Source: Pseudomonadota bacterium (GTDB lineage Bacteria > Pseudomonadota > Gammaproteobacteria > Burkholderiales > Burkholderiaceae_B). Taken from it: 8,470 bases of DNA. The notes below the pieces were generated by a model. The model was not told the origin of the DNA. It saw nothing but the letters and a program-made list of their open reading frames with translations, and ran no database searches. The stretch is from the NCBI GenBank assembly GCA_023386765.1, contig JAEWJD010000245.1, forward strand, positions 1-8,470, in the 5' to 3' direction. The translations under genes were made by a program, and so were the position numbers. Positions 1 through 6,058 of this stretch are shown here, piece after piece (positions within the stretch are counted from its first letter, which is position 1; every line of letters starts with the position of its first letter).

Positions 1-1
1 T

Positions 2-587
2 TGCCCGGCTCATGGCTGCCGGGGGCCGGGCGCACGCGGGGCCACCTTTTTTTTGTCTCAACCAGGGCTTGCGCCTTGGGGCAACAGCCACGAGATCATC
101 GACCGCCGTGCCGGCGACGATCCACCCAACCGCTTCGTCAATGCCTTCCGCCCCGACGAATGGATGCTGCAAGCAAACTTCCGTCCCAGCCGCCAGGTCC
201 CCTACTTCACCAGCGACGTCGTCCTGGTGCAGTATCGCCGGGTCAGCCAGCGTGAAGGCTTCGCGAGTGTCATCCCGAAACGCTTCGTCGCCACCGAGGT
301 CCTCAACCTCCCGACCCAGGAACGACTGCGCTACACGCCTGAGCGTGGCAACCTGACCCACGCGCTGGCCGGATGCGCAGGCTCGCCCGGCCGCAGACAG
401 CCTCTTCGGCAAGCCCCCCCGCAACAGCGTGCTTGTCTTGCAAGACGCCAAGGACGAGCTTCAGTTGCTGCACGCAGGCGATGCCGCACCACCGACCCGC
501 ATCAAACTGCAGATGGAGGGCTCAGCCTGGGCATTGCGAGGCGAACTCCTGCGGGGCGGCAACCACTCGCTCGAACTGAGCGACTGA
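2..587 (+). pseudogene. Remnant of an unidentified protein-coding gene, frameshifted, 5' end outside window or lost
   Basis: The frame reading from position 2 looks like real protein from about 95 to 370 (IIDRRAGDDPPNRF, then DEWMLQANFRPSRQ and SDVVLVQYRRVSQREGF), with nearly all codons ending in G or C. After about 371 that frame turns into low-complexity Arg/Pro/Gln text. The frame read at 372-587 then becomes protein-like (DSLFGKPPRNSVLVLQDAKD, then LQMEGSAWALRGELL) and ends at a TGA at 585-587. This pattern fits a single-base insertion near 368-374, though a sequencing error is also possible. A run of eight T at 47-54 and one of seven C at 414-420 are other spots where a frame could slip. 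No start codon with a ribosome binding site is visible, and I do not recognise the family. An alternative is two short overlapping genes, which seems less likely because the second segment has no good start. Confidence 0.42.
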
Positions 588-820
588 ATGCAGACCGTGA
601 TGCGCAGGTTGAACTGGCCTTCGTCATCGCTGGAAAAAGTCACGATGATCGGTTGCACTGCCGGCAGTTGCGGCACGGCAGCGCTGCGGAATCAACCCAG
701 AGCGCGCATGGCGGCCTGCCAGCCGCTCGCCGACGTCCCGAACGCAACCTGCCACTGCGGACTGTCACCGAAACCGTGGATTGCATCTCCATCCAAAGCG
801 TCCACGCATAAGCGCCCATC
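588..820 (-). pseudogene. Possible decayed minus-strand coding trace
   Basis: One minus-strand frame looks protein-like across this stretch. It contains VDALDGDAIHGFGDSPQWQV and GWQAAMRALG, then a TGA at 692-694, then VQPIIVTFSSDDEGQFNLRI. Codons of the 590-690 part mostly end in G or C, more so than the plus-strand frame that is in register with it. The segment is closed upstream by another in-frame TGA at 821-823 and has no credible start or ribosome binding site. Its distal end runs into the 3' end of the plus-strand remnant without a stop of its own. I read this as the tail of a gene convergent with the left remnant, broken by nonsense mutation. Equally, it could be chance in a GC-rich sequence. 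The family is not recognised. Confidence 0.22.
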
Positions 821-887
821 TCACACGGCACACCGAAACAGCGGACAGCCAGCACCTGGCCCGCCTGCCTACCATTAGCGTGTGCTT

Positions 888-1013
888 CTTGCCTAGCAAG
901 GGGGCTTCCGGCTTGTCGACGGTTCTCCCTGCTTGTCGACGGTTCTTTCCGCTTGCCACCGGGCTCCTCCTGCCCGTCAAGGGCTGCCCTTCCGCCTGCC
1001 AGCGGGCGACTCC
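888..1013. repeat. Degenerate tandem array of about 20-bp units
   Basis: Units start at 911, 931, 951, 972 and 994, a period of 20-22 bp. Each opens with GCTTG or a close variant and carries a GG(G)-containing centre and a pyrimidine-rich end. The units at 911-930 and 931-950 match at 17 of 20 positions, with the first 16 identical. Those at 951-970 and 994-1013 match at 16 of 20, and 931 against 951 at 12 of 20. The unit at 972 is more diverged. A further diverged copy probably begins at 888, where CTTGC-CTA-GCAAG forms a perfect short dyad. Several units have small internal dyads, including GTCGAC in two units and GCCC-GTCAA-GGGC at 972-984. There are no spacers, so this is not a CRISPR array. 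It lies between the decayed genes and the receptor leader, with no coding role visible. Confidence 0.7.
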
Positions 1014-1109
1014 CGATTCACTTCCCTTTCCGTCTCCACGACCTGAGCCTCCCCCTGTTTCTGCTTTCCTTTCAATTGTTTATTGCGTCTCGCACTCATT
1101 TATATTCCT
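1014..1109 (+). promoter_or_regulatory. Leader and probable promoter region of the siderophore receptor gene
   Basis: The first two thirds (to about 1075) are pyrimidine-rich and poor in G: I count 28 C and 7 G in 1011-1075. This is followed by an AT-rich patch at 1071-1109, unusual for this GC-rich window and the likeliest promoter or operator area. A short dyad TGCG-TCT-CGCA sits at 1084-1094. No clear Shine-Dalgarno precedes the ATG at 1110, and no convincing -35/-10 pair or 19-bp Fur box could be assigned. Iron control by Fur would be expected for a receptor of this type but is not shown by the sequence. Confidence 0.35.
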
Positions 1110-3299
1110 ATGAAACCTTCCTGCCTTGCGATTGCTTCCCGCACCAGCCCGCCGCCGCGCCGTCTGCGTAGTGCTTTCCTGGCTGCGGCCGCCCTGTCGG
1201 CCGGCGCTGCGGCCCAAAGCGTTCCCCAACTCGACCCCATCAGCGTGAGCGCCAGCCCCGAGGCCGGCCCCAAGGTGGACCGCTCGGCCTCGCCCAAGTA
1301 CGTCAAGCCCCTGCTGGATACGCCCCAGACCATCACCATCATCCCCACCACGCTCACCGAAGAGCAGAATGCCCACAGCCTGCGCCGGGCGCTGTCCAAC
1401 GTCTCGGGCATCACCTTCAATGCGGGCGAAGGCGGCGGCGGTTCCGGCGACAACATCTACATCCGGGGTTTCAGCGCCAGCAGCAACATTCAGGTCGATG
1501 GCCTGCGCGATACCGCACAGAACCGGCGCAGCGATCTTTTCAACATGGAATCGGTCGAAGTCATCAAGGGCCCGAACTCGGTTTTCGGCGGAGCGGGCAC
1601 GACCGGTGGAGGCGTCAACCTGATCAGTAAACGCCCCAAGCAGGAAGACTTCATCCAGGGCCAGGCAGGCCTGGGCGCGCCGCGCTATGGCCGGCTCGCG
1701 CTGGATATCAACCAGCAACTCAAGGACGATGCCGGTGCCTGGCGCCTGAATATCATGGCGCACCGCAATGCCGTGCCTGAACGCTCCCCCGTGCAGCTGC
1801 GCCGCGCCGGCATCGCGCCTTCCGTGCGCCTGAACCTGGGTACCGCCACCGAGCTGACCTTGAGCTATTTTTTCCAGGCTGACCGCAACGTGCCCGACTA
1901 CGGCGTGCCGGCGCGCTCCGGGCGCGCATTGCCGGGCGTGCCGCGCGACGCGTATTTCGGCTGGCGTAACATCGATCGCGAGAACAGCCGCACACAGATC
2001 ATCAGCGCCGAACTCCAGCATCGTCTGGAAAGCGGCAGCATAATCAACAACCAGACGCGCTACTCGCAGGTCGATCGTGACACCGTCATCTCCGCCTCGC
2101 AGGTGAATACTGCCGGGGTGGCAGCGGGCCGCTATGTGCCGGCAGGCCCCCAAGGCTACGGACGCGACATCACCACTGCCATGCTCGCCAACCAGACCTC
2201 CCTGAGCACGGCATTCGAACTGGCCGGCATGACGCATCAACTCGTCACCGGCCTGGAACTCTCCCAGGAAACCTATCGCCGCCGTGTCTACGACAAAGGC
2301 CTGAAGCCCCACTTCCCCAAAGAAGGCTATCCCCTGGCATCGCCTCCAGGCGTCTGGCGTGGCCCGACCCTCGATGCGACCACCTCGCGCCACCATGCCC
2401 GCATGCAGACACGCGCGCTGTATGCCATGGACACGATCGCCCTGACCCCGGACTGGGACCTTGGCATCGGCCTGCGCCACGACTGGATCGACGCTTCCTT
2501 GCGCGCCATTCCGACCGGCCAGCCGACCAGCCGCTTCAAGCGGCGCGACCGCTTTCTGAGCACGCGGGCCGCCCTGACCTACAAACCTGCCGCCAACGGA
2601 CGCGTCTACCTGGCCTATGGCAATGCCTTCAACCCGTCCGTTGAACCGCTGCTGGTCACGGGCCGCGGCCTGACCGCCGCGACCGAACATCTGGCTGCAG
2701 AGCGCAACAGCAGTTGGGAGCTGGGCACCAAATGGGAAGTGCTCGATGGCGCGCTGGCCCTCAATGGCGCCTTGTTCCAGATCGCCAAGCACAACGCGCG
2801 CGAAACGTTTTCCGACGGCAGCGTACGCCTGAGCGGCCAGCAGCGCGTGCGCGGGCTTGAACTGGGCGCAGCCGGCAAACTCAACGCCCAATGGAGCGTG
2901 TTCGCCAGCTACACCTTCCTTGACGGGCGCACGACCCGCATGCGTTCACGTCCCGAGCAGGAGGGGAAGCCGCTGGGCAACACGCCACGCCACAGCCTGG
3001 CGCTCTGGACCACCTATGAATGGGGCGCTGGCTGGCAGGCGGGCTATGGCCTGCGCTGGGTCGGTGCGCGCCCGGTCACCTCCAACGGCGGCGGCGAACT
3101 GGCGGGGTATGCGGTGCATAGCGCCATGCTCGGCTATGCCATCAATCGCAACCTGAACCTGCAACTCAACATCGAGAACCTGACCAACGCCGCCTACATC
3201 GAACGCGTACGCCAGAATCCTGGCAATGCGCAACGTTCCTCAGCGGTGGAGTATGGCGATGGCCGCTCGGTTGTACTGACCGCGCTGTGGCGCTATTAA
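1110..3299 (+). CDS. TonB-dependent siderophore receptor, Fiu/PiuA type
   Basis: A 729-residue outer-membrane receptor that imports ferric siderophore, probably a catecholate, using energy from TonB-ExbBD. Residues 1-35 are a signal peptide: basic RRLR, then an Ala-rich core ending AAA before QS. A TonB-box-like DPISVSA lies at 42-48. The plug domain starts at DTPQTITIIP (about 70-79) and includes YIRGF, VDGLRD, VIKGPNS (151-157) and VNLISKRP, all hallmarks of siderophore-receptor plugs. The rest is a beta-barrel ending in LTALWRY, with the usual C-terminal aromatic residue. Length is normal for the family. ATG 1110 is chosen because it gives the signal peptide directly; the frame opens 27 bp earlier at a TTG. 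The Fiu/PiuA subtype is inferred from the plug motifs and from the PiuC-type gene 9 nt downstream, the arrangement known for fiu-ybiX and piuA-piuC. The exact ligand cannot be told. Bordetella-type names (bfr series) are possible. Confidence 0.93.
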   Translation: MKPSCLAIASRTSPPPRRLRSAFLAAAALSAGAAAQSVPQLDPISVSASPEAGPKVDRSASPKYVKPLLDTPQTITIIPTTLTEEQNAHSLRRALSNVSGITFNAGEGGGGSGDNIYIRGFSASSNIQVDGLRDTAQNRRSDLFNMESVEVIKGPNSVFGGAGTTGGGVNLISKRPKQEDFIQGQAGLGAPRYGRLALDINQQLKDDAGAWRLNIMAHRNAVPERSPVQLRRAGIAPSVRLNLGTATELTLSYFFQADRNVPDYGVPARSGRALPGVPRDAYFGWRNIDRENSRTQIISAELQHRLESGSIINNQTRYSQVDRDTVISASQVNTAGVAAGRYVPAGPQGYGRDITTAMLANQTSLSTAFELAGMTHQLVTGLELSQETYRRRVYDKGLKPHFPKEGYPLASPPGVWRGPTLDATTSRHHARMQTRALYAMDTIALTPDWDLGIGLRHDWIDASLRAIPTGQPTSRFKRRDRFLSTRAALTYKPAANGRVYLAYGNAFNPSVEPLLVTGRGLTAATEHLAAERNSSWELGTKWEVLDGALALNGALFQIAKHNARETFSDGSVRLSGQQRVRGLELGAAGKLNAQWSVFASYTFLDGRTTRMRSRPEQEGKPLGNTPRHSLALWTTYEWGAGWQAGYGLRWVGARPVTSNGGGELAGYAVHSAMLGYAINRNLNLQLNIENLTNAAYIERVRQNPGNAQRSSAVEYGDGRSVVLTALWRY

Positions 3300-3308
3300 G
3301 GCTCAGGT

Positions 3309-3992
3309 ATGTTGTTGCATGTCTGCGAAGTGCTGCCGCCTGCCACGGCAGCGCGCTACCTCCAGGCGCTACAGAAGGCCGACTGGACCGACGGCGCCGC
3401 CACCGCTGGCTTTCAATCGGCGATGGCCAAGCGCAACCGCCAGCTGCCGGCCCAGGCTCCGCTGGCACAGGAGCTGGGTTGCGCCATCGAACAGGCCCTG
3501 ATGGCTAACCCCCTGTTCCTGTCCGCCGCCCTGCCCGCGCGTTTATTCCCGCCGCTGTTCAACCGCTACGCTGCCGGCGAGGCATTCGGCACCCATGTCG
3601 ACAATGCCATCCGTTATCCCCCCGCCGAAGCACGTGGCCTGCGCACTGATCTGTCCGCCACGCTCTTTCTGAGCGATCCCGGCAGCTACGACGGCGGCGA
3701 ACTGGTCATCCAGGACACCTACGGCGAGCACCAGGTCAAACTGCCTGCCGGCGACATGGTGCTTTATCCGGCCAGCAGCCTGCATCGCGTCACCCCGGTC
3801 ACGCAGGGAGAGCGGGTGGCCGCCTTCTTCTGGATCCAGAGTCTGGTGCGCGATGACGGCCAGCGCACGCTGCTGTTCGAGATCGACGGCGCCATCCAGG
3901 AGGTGGGCGGCCACCTGGGACAGGGCTGCCCCAGCGCGATCGCCCTGACCGGTGTGTATCACAACCTGCTGCGGCGCTGGGCCACGCCCTGA
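3309..3992 (+). CDS. piuC: Fe(II)/2-oxoglutarate-dependent PKHD-type hydroxylase, PiuC/YbiX family
   Basis: A 227-residue cytoplasmic dioxygenase, the usual length for PiuC/YbiX. The iron ligands are visible as H96-x-D98 (in FGTHVDN) and H159 (SSLHRVTPV). R169 (GERVAAFFW) is placed to bind the 2-oxoglutarate carboxylate. The core between them (SATLFLSD, YDGGELVIQD, PAGDMVLYP) is the typical jelly-roll sequence. The C-terminal part carries a short helical extension, as in relatives. The gene begins 9 nt after the receptor stop, so the two are almost certainly co-transcribed and probably translationally coupled; the ribosome binding site (AAGG/CAGG) is weak. The family is known beside iron-regulated siderophore receptors and linked to siderophore uptake, but its physiological substrate is not settled. 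All catalytic residues are intact. Confidence 0.95.
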   Translation: MLLHVCEVLPPATAARYLQALQKADWTDGAATAGFQSAMAKRNRQLPAQAPLAQELGCAIEQALMANPLFLSAALPARLFPPLFNRYAAGEAFGTHVDNAIRYPPAEARGLRTDLSATLFLSDPGSYDGGELVIQDTYGEHQVKLPAGDMVLYPASSLHRVTPVTQGERVAAFFWIQSLVRDDGQRTLLFEIDGAIQEVGGHLGQGCPSAIALTGVYHNLLRRWATP

Positions 3993-4005
3993 ACCGCAAG
4001 CCCTG

Positions 4006-4034
4006 CCGCCCCGTATCGCCCGGGGCGGGATTTT
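4006..4034 (+). terminator. Intrinsic terminator after the receptor-hydroxylase operon
   Basis: A perfect 8-bp stem CCGCCCCG (4006-4013) pairs with CGGGGCGG (4021-4028) around a 7-nt loop. Four T follow at 4031-4034. It sits 14 nt after the hydroxylase stop codon. The U tract is short, so termination may be partial. Confidence 0.7.
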
Positions 4035-4053
4035 CGGGTAAAAAGCAGCCGAT

Positions 4054-4071
4054 GGCCGGCGTCCGCCGGCC
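4054..4071. repeat. Perfect hairpin just upstream of the DUF2214 gene's ribosome binding site
   Basis: GGCCGGC (4054-4060) pairs with GCCGGCC (4065-4071) around GTCC; in DNA the dyad extends to 8-bp arms with a 2-nt centre. It ends 6 nt before the AAGGA Shine-Dalgarno at 4078-4082. It could be a protein-binding dyad or an RNA structure affecting translation of the next gene. It has no T tract, so it is not a terminator. Confidence 0.5.
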
Positions 4072-4089
4072 GCCTGCAAGGATGTCCCG

Positions 4090-4542
4090 ATGTTGCAAGA
4101 CGCACTGCTGGCCTGGCTGCACTTTCTCGCCATTTTCCTCGTCATCATGTTGATCACCGCCGAGTCGGTCATGCTGCGTCCCAACCTGACCCGTGAAGGC
4201 GTGGCGCGGCTGGTGACCTACGACCGCTTCTATCTGCTGGCATTGCTGGCAGTGCTGATCACGGGCGGGCTGCGCTTTGCCTTCGGCGCCAAGGGTGGGT
4301 TCTTCTACATGATCAACCTGTGGTTCCATGCCAAGATGGCGCTCTTCATCCTGATCGGCCTCTGTTCGATCAAACCGACATTGACCTATCTGCGCTGGCG
4401 CGATGCCCTCCGACGCGATCCAACCTTCCTGCCCGCGCCACACGCCATCGCCCAGACCCGACGCTGGGTCATGTGGGCCGCCCACTTGCTGATCGCCATC
4501 GCGCTGTGCGCCACGCTCGTGGCTCGCGGCATCGGGGCCTGA
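4090..4542 (+). CDS. DUF2214-like small integral membrane protein
   Basis: A 150-residue inner-membrane protein with four predicted membrane segments: about 5-27, 45-66, 72-95 and 126-147. The third segment is preceded by GAKGGFFYMINLWFHAKM and the second ends in a GGLRF motif. The conserved-looking residues (E25 in ITAESV, R30, H81 and K83 in the third segment, and the WxxxR patches) resemble DUF2214/YjiG-like membrane proteins of unknown function. Start ATG 4090 has a good Shine-Dalgarno, AAGGA, 7 nt upstream. The stop codon directly abuts the ATG of the AraC-type gene, implying one transcript and coupled translation. No function can be inferred from sequence alone. The histidine and lysine in the third segment hint at a redox or ion role, but this is speculative. 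Confidence 0.85.
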   Translation: MLQDALLAWLHFLAIFLVIMLITAESVMLRPNLTREGVARLVTYDRFYLLALLAVLITGGLRFAFGAKGGFFYMINLWFHAKMALFILIGLCSIKPTLTYLRWRDALRRDPTFLPAPHAIAQTRRWVMWAAHLLIAIALCATLVARGIGA

Positions 4543-5316
4543 ATGTCCGGCCTGGCGCGCTTCTGGCGCGACGCCGCATTGCCTTTCGCCGAAAGCCGCC
4601 GTGCCGTCGACAGCCGCGCCTGCTACCGGCGGCATAGCCACGCCACGCTTTCCATCGGAGCCGTCGATGCAGGGCGCAGCCTGTTCAGCGGCGCCGGGCC
4701 GCAGGATCAATGGCTGGCCCCCGGCTGCCTGGTGATCGTGGCGGCCGGGCAGGTCCACGCCTGCAACCCGCCGCCAGGCCAACCCTGGAGCTACCAGATG
4801 CTGCACCTGGAGGCAGCCTGGGCACGGCATCACGGATGGCAGGCCCCGGGCGCACGCATTCTCAACGACCCGGCCAGTTACCGGCACTTCTGTCGTGTCA
4901 ACCGCCTGCTGTTTTCCGATGCTGCTGCCACGCGCAAGACCGACGCGCTGATCGCCCTGCTCGCCAGGCTGGCGCACGCGCCCGCCCGCGAACTGCCCGG
5001 CCCGCCTGACAGTGCCGCACTGGACCCTCTGTTGAGCGCGCTGCGCGCGTGCGCGGGTACCCCTGCGTCGCTGGCAGACCTGGCAGTGCTGGGGGGCATG
5101 AGCCCATTTCAGCTCATCCGCGCCTTCCGCCGTCTGACCGGTCTGCCTCCCCATGCCTGGATGCTGGATCAACGCGTCATCATGGCGCGCGACAGCTTGC
5201 GCGCCGGACGGCCCCTGGCCGAGATCGCACAGACCCTGGGCTTTGCCGATCAAAGCCATTTCCAACGCGTATTCAAGGCCCATACCGCCGTCACGCCGGG
5301 CCAGTACCGGGCCTGA
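4543..5316 (+). CDS. AraC-family transcriptional regulator
   Basis: A 257-residue regulator. The N-terminal half (about 1-110) is an AraC-type cupin ligand-binding domain, with H31-S-H33 in the first strand and the typical PGCLVIVAAGQVHACNP turn. The C-terminal domain (about 175-256) has two helix-turn-helix motifs. The first is LADLAVLGGMSPFQLIRAF and the second is LAEIAQTLGFADQSHFQRVF, followed by the family-typical TPGQYR end. The ATG follows the upstream TGA with no gap, and no separate Shine-Dalgarno is evident, so translation is likely coupled to the DUF2214 gene. AraC regulators of this short cupin type often lie next to LysE-family exporters and respond to small molecules. Control of the exporter at 5410 is a reasonable inference. 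The ligand is unknown. Confidence 0.92.
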   Translation: MSGLARFWRDAALPFAESRRAVDSRACYRRHSHATLSIGAVDAGRSLFSGAGPQDQWLAPGCLVIVAAGQVHACNPPPGQPWSYQMLHLEAAWARHHGWQAPGARILNDPASYRHFCRVNRLLFSDAAATRKTDALIALLARLAHAPARELPGPPDSAALDPLLSALRACAGTPASLADLAVLGGMSPFQLIRAFRRLTGLPPHAWMLDQRVIMARDSLRAGRPLAEIAQTLGFADQSHFQRVFKAHTAVTPGQYRA

Positions 5317-5409
5317 GCCGCAACACACCCGCCCCTGCAATTTCCTTCAATACAGGCTGCGCATATCTGGGCAGACTGCGGGCTCGTGCACGATGCCCCC
5401 TGTCTCCCC

Positions 5410-6030
5410 ATGGCTTCTTTTCTACTCGTTGCTTCAGCCCACTTCCTGGCGCTGCTGTCGCCCGGCCCTGACTTCTTCCTGATCGCCCGCAGTGCCCTGG
5501 CCCACGGCTGGCGGGCTGCCAGCGCCGTGTGCGCCGGTATCGCTCTGGCCAATGGCCTGTTCATCCTGCTGGCCTTCGGCGGCACCACCCTGCTGCAGGA
5601 CGGCAGCCCCGGATTTCTCGCGTTGCAGGCGGGCGGCGGCGCCTACCTCCTTTATCTGGGCACGCTGTTCCTGCGCCACGCCGGACGCAACGCCCTGCTT
5701 CCGGCGCCGGCCAGCAGCGTGCCCGCCCGGGCCATTCGCGCCTTTGGCATGGGGCTGGCCTGTGGCCTGCTCAACCCCAAGAATGCCCTGTTCTACGCCA
5801 GCCTGGCTGCTCTGCTCGGGCCGCAGCTTCCCGGGGCGCAACGCCTGGGCTACGGCCTGTGGATGGTTGGTGTGGTTCTGGCCTGGGATCTGGCCATTGC
5901 GGCGCTCATCGGCCAGCCGCAGCGACTGCGCCACTGGCATCGCTGGCTACCCTTGCTGGAGCGCAGTTGCGGAGCAGTGCTGGCCTTGGCTGGCCTGCTG
6001 CTGCTGATCCGGCTGGCCTGGCCACGTTGA
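5410..6030 (+). CDS. LysE/RhtB-family amino-acid or metabolite exporter
   Basis: A 206-residue inner-membrane protein with about six hydrophobic segments and the expected family length. The signature SPGPDFFLI lies at residues 17-25, followed by RSALAHGWRAA and GIALAN in the first loop and second segment. A second hallmark, GLLNPKNALFY, is near 119-129. Family members export amino acids such as lysine, homoserine or threonine, or related compounds; the substrate here cannot be read from sequence. ATG 5410 gives the standard N-terminus; an in-frame GTG at 5386 would add eight residues and is less likely. No Shine-Dalgarno is seen. The 93-bp gap after the AraC gene (5317-5409) has an AT-richer part (5338-5367) that could hold a promoter, but I could not assign boxes. 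It may be a target of the adjacent AraC regulator. Confidence 0.9.
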   Translation: MASFLLVASAHFLALLSPGPDFFLIARSALAHGWRAASAVCAGIALANGLFILLAFGGTTLLQDGSPGFLALQAGGGAYLLYLGTLFLRHAGRNALLPAPASSVPARAIRAFGMGLACGLLNPKNALFYASLAALLGPQLPGAQRLGYGLWMVGVVLAWDLAIAALIGQPQRLRHWHRWLPLLERSCGAVLALAGLLLLIRLAWPR

Positions 6031-6039
6031 GGCCAGGCC
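6015..6039. terminator. Perfect hairpin between convergent genes
   Basis: GGCCTGGCC (6015-6023) pairs perfectly with GGCCAGGCC (6031-6039) around a 7-nt loop that ends with the exporter stop codon TGA (6028-6030). The minus-strand oxidoreductase gene ends 20 nt further on. There is no T tract in either direction, so this is not a classic intrinsic terminator. Its place between converging transcripts suggests a role in termination or 3'-end protection on both strands. Confidence 0.5.
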
Positions 6040-6058
6040 GCCATAGCAAGCAGGAGGC

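Noticed and set aside
888..1013. CRISPR array
   Set aside because: The units are contiguous with no unique spacers, are too diverged, and no cas gene is present in the window.
1076..1106. Promoter TTGTTT (1076-1081) with TATATT (1101-1106)
   Set aside because: The 19-nt spacer is long, and the start of transcription would fall inside the coding sequence, downstream of the ATG at 1110.
1071..1109. Fur box before the receptor gene
   Set aside because: The best 19-bp alignments to the Fur consensus matched fewer than half the positions. The AT-rich patch alone is not enough to call a site.
781..1113. A 110-codon plus-strand frame across the repeat array and receptor leader
   Set aside because: It runs through the tandem repeats and the non-coding leader, has no ribosome binding site and looks like translated pyrimidine-rich DNA.
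1080..2891. A long open minus-strand frame of about 600 codons opposite the siderophore receptor gene
   Set aside because: It reads as Ala/Gly/Arg/Gln-rich text with no motifs, and it lies antisense to a gene with clear signal peptide, plug and barrel. Such shadows are common where third positions are mostly G or C.
5036..5057. Alternating GC tract in the AraC gene, possible Z-DNA former
   Set aside because: Only about 14 nt alternate without a break and the codons fit an Ala/Arg-rich linker, so ordinary coding bias explains it.
3799..5340. A long open minus-strand frame opposite the end of the hydroxylase, the DUF2214 gene and the AraC gene
   Set aside because: It crosses three well-supported plus-strand genes and a terminator, and its product has no recognisable domain.
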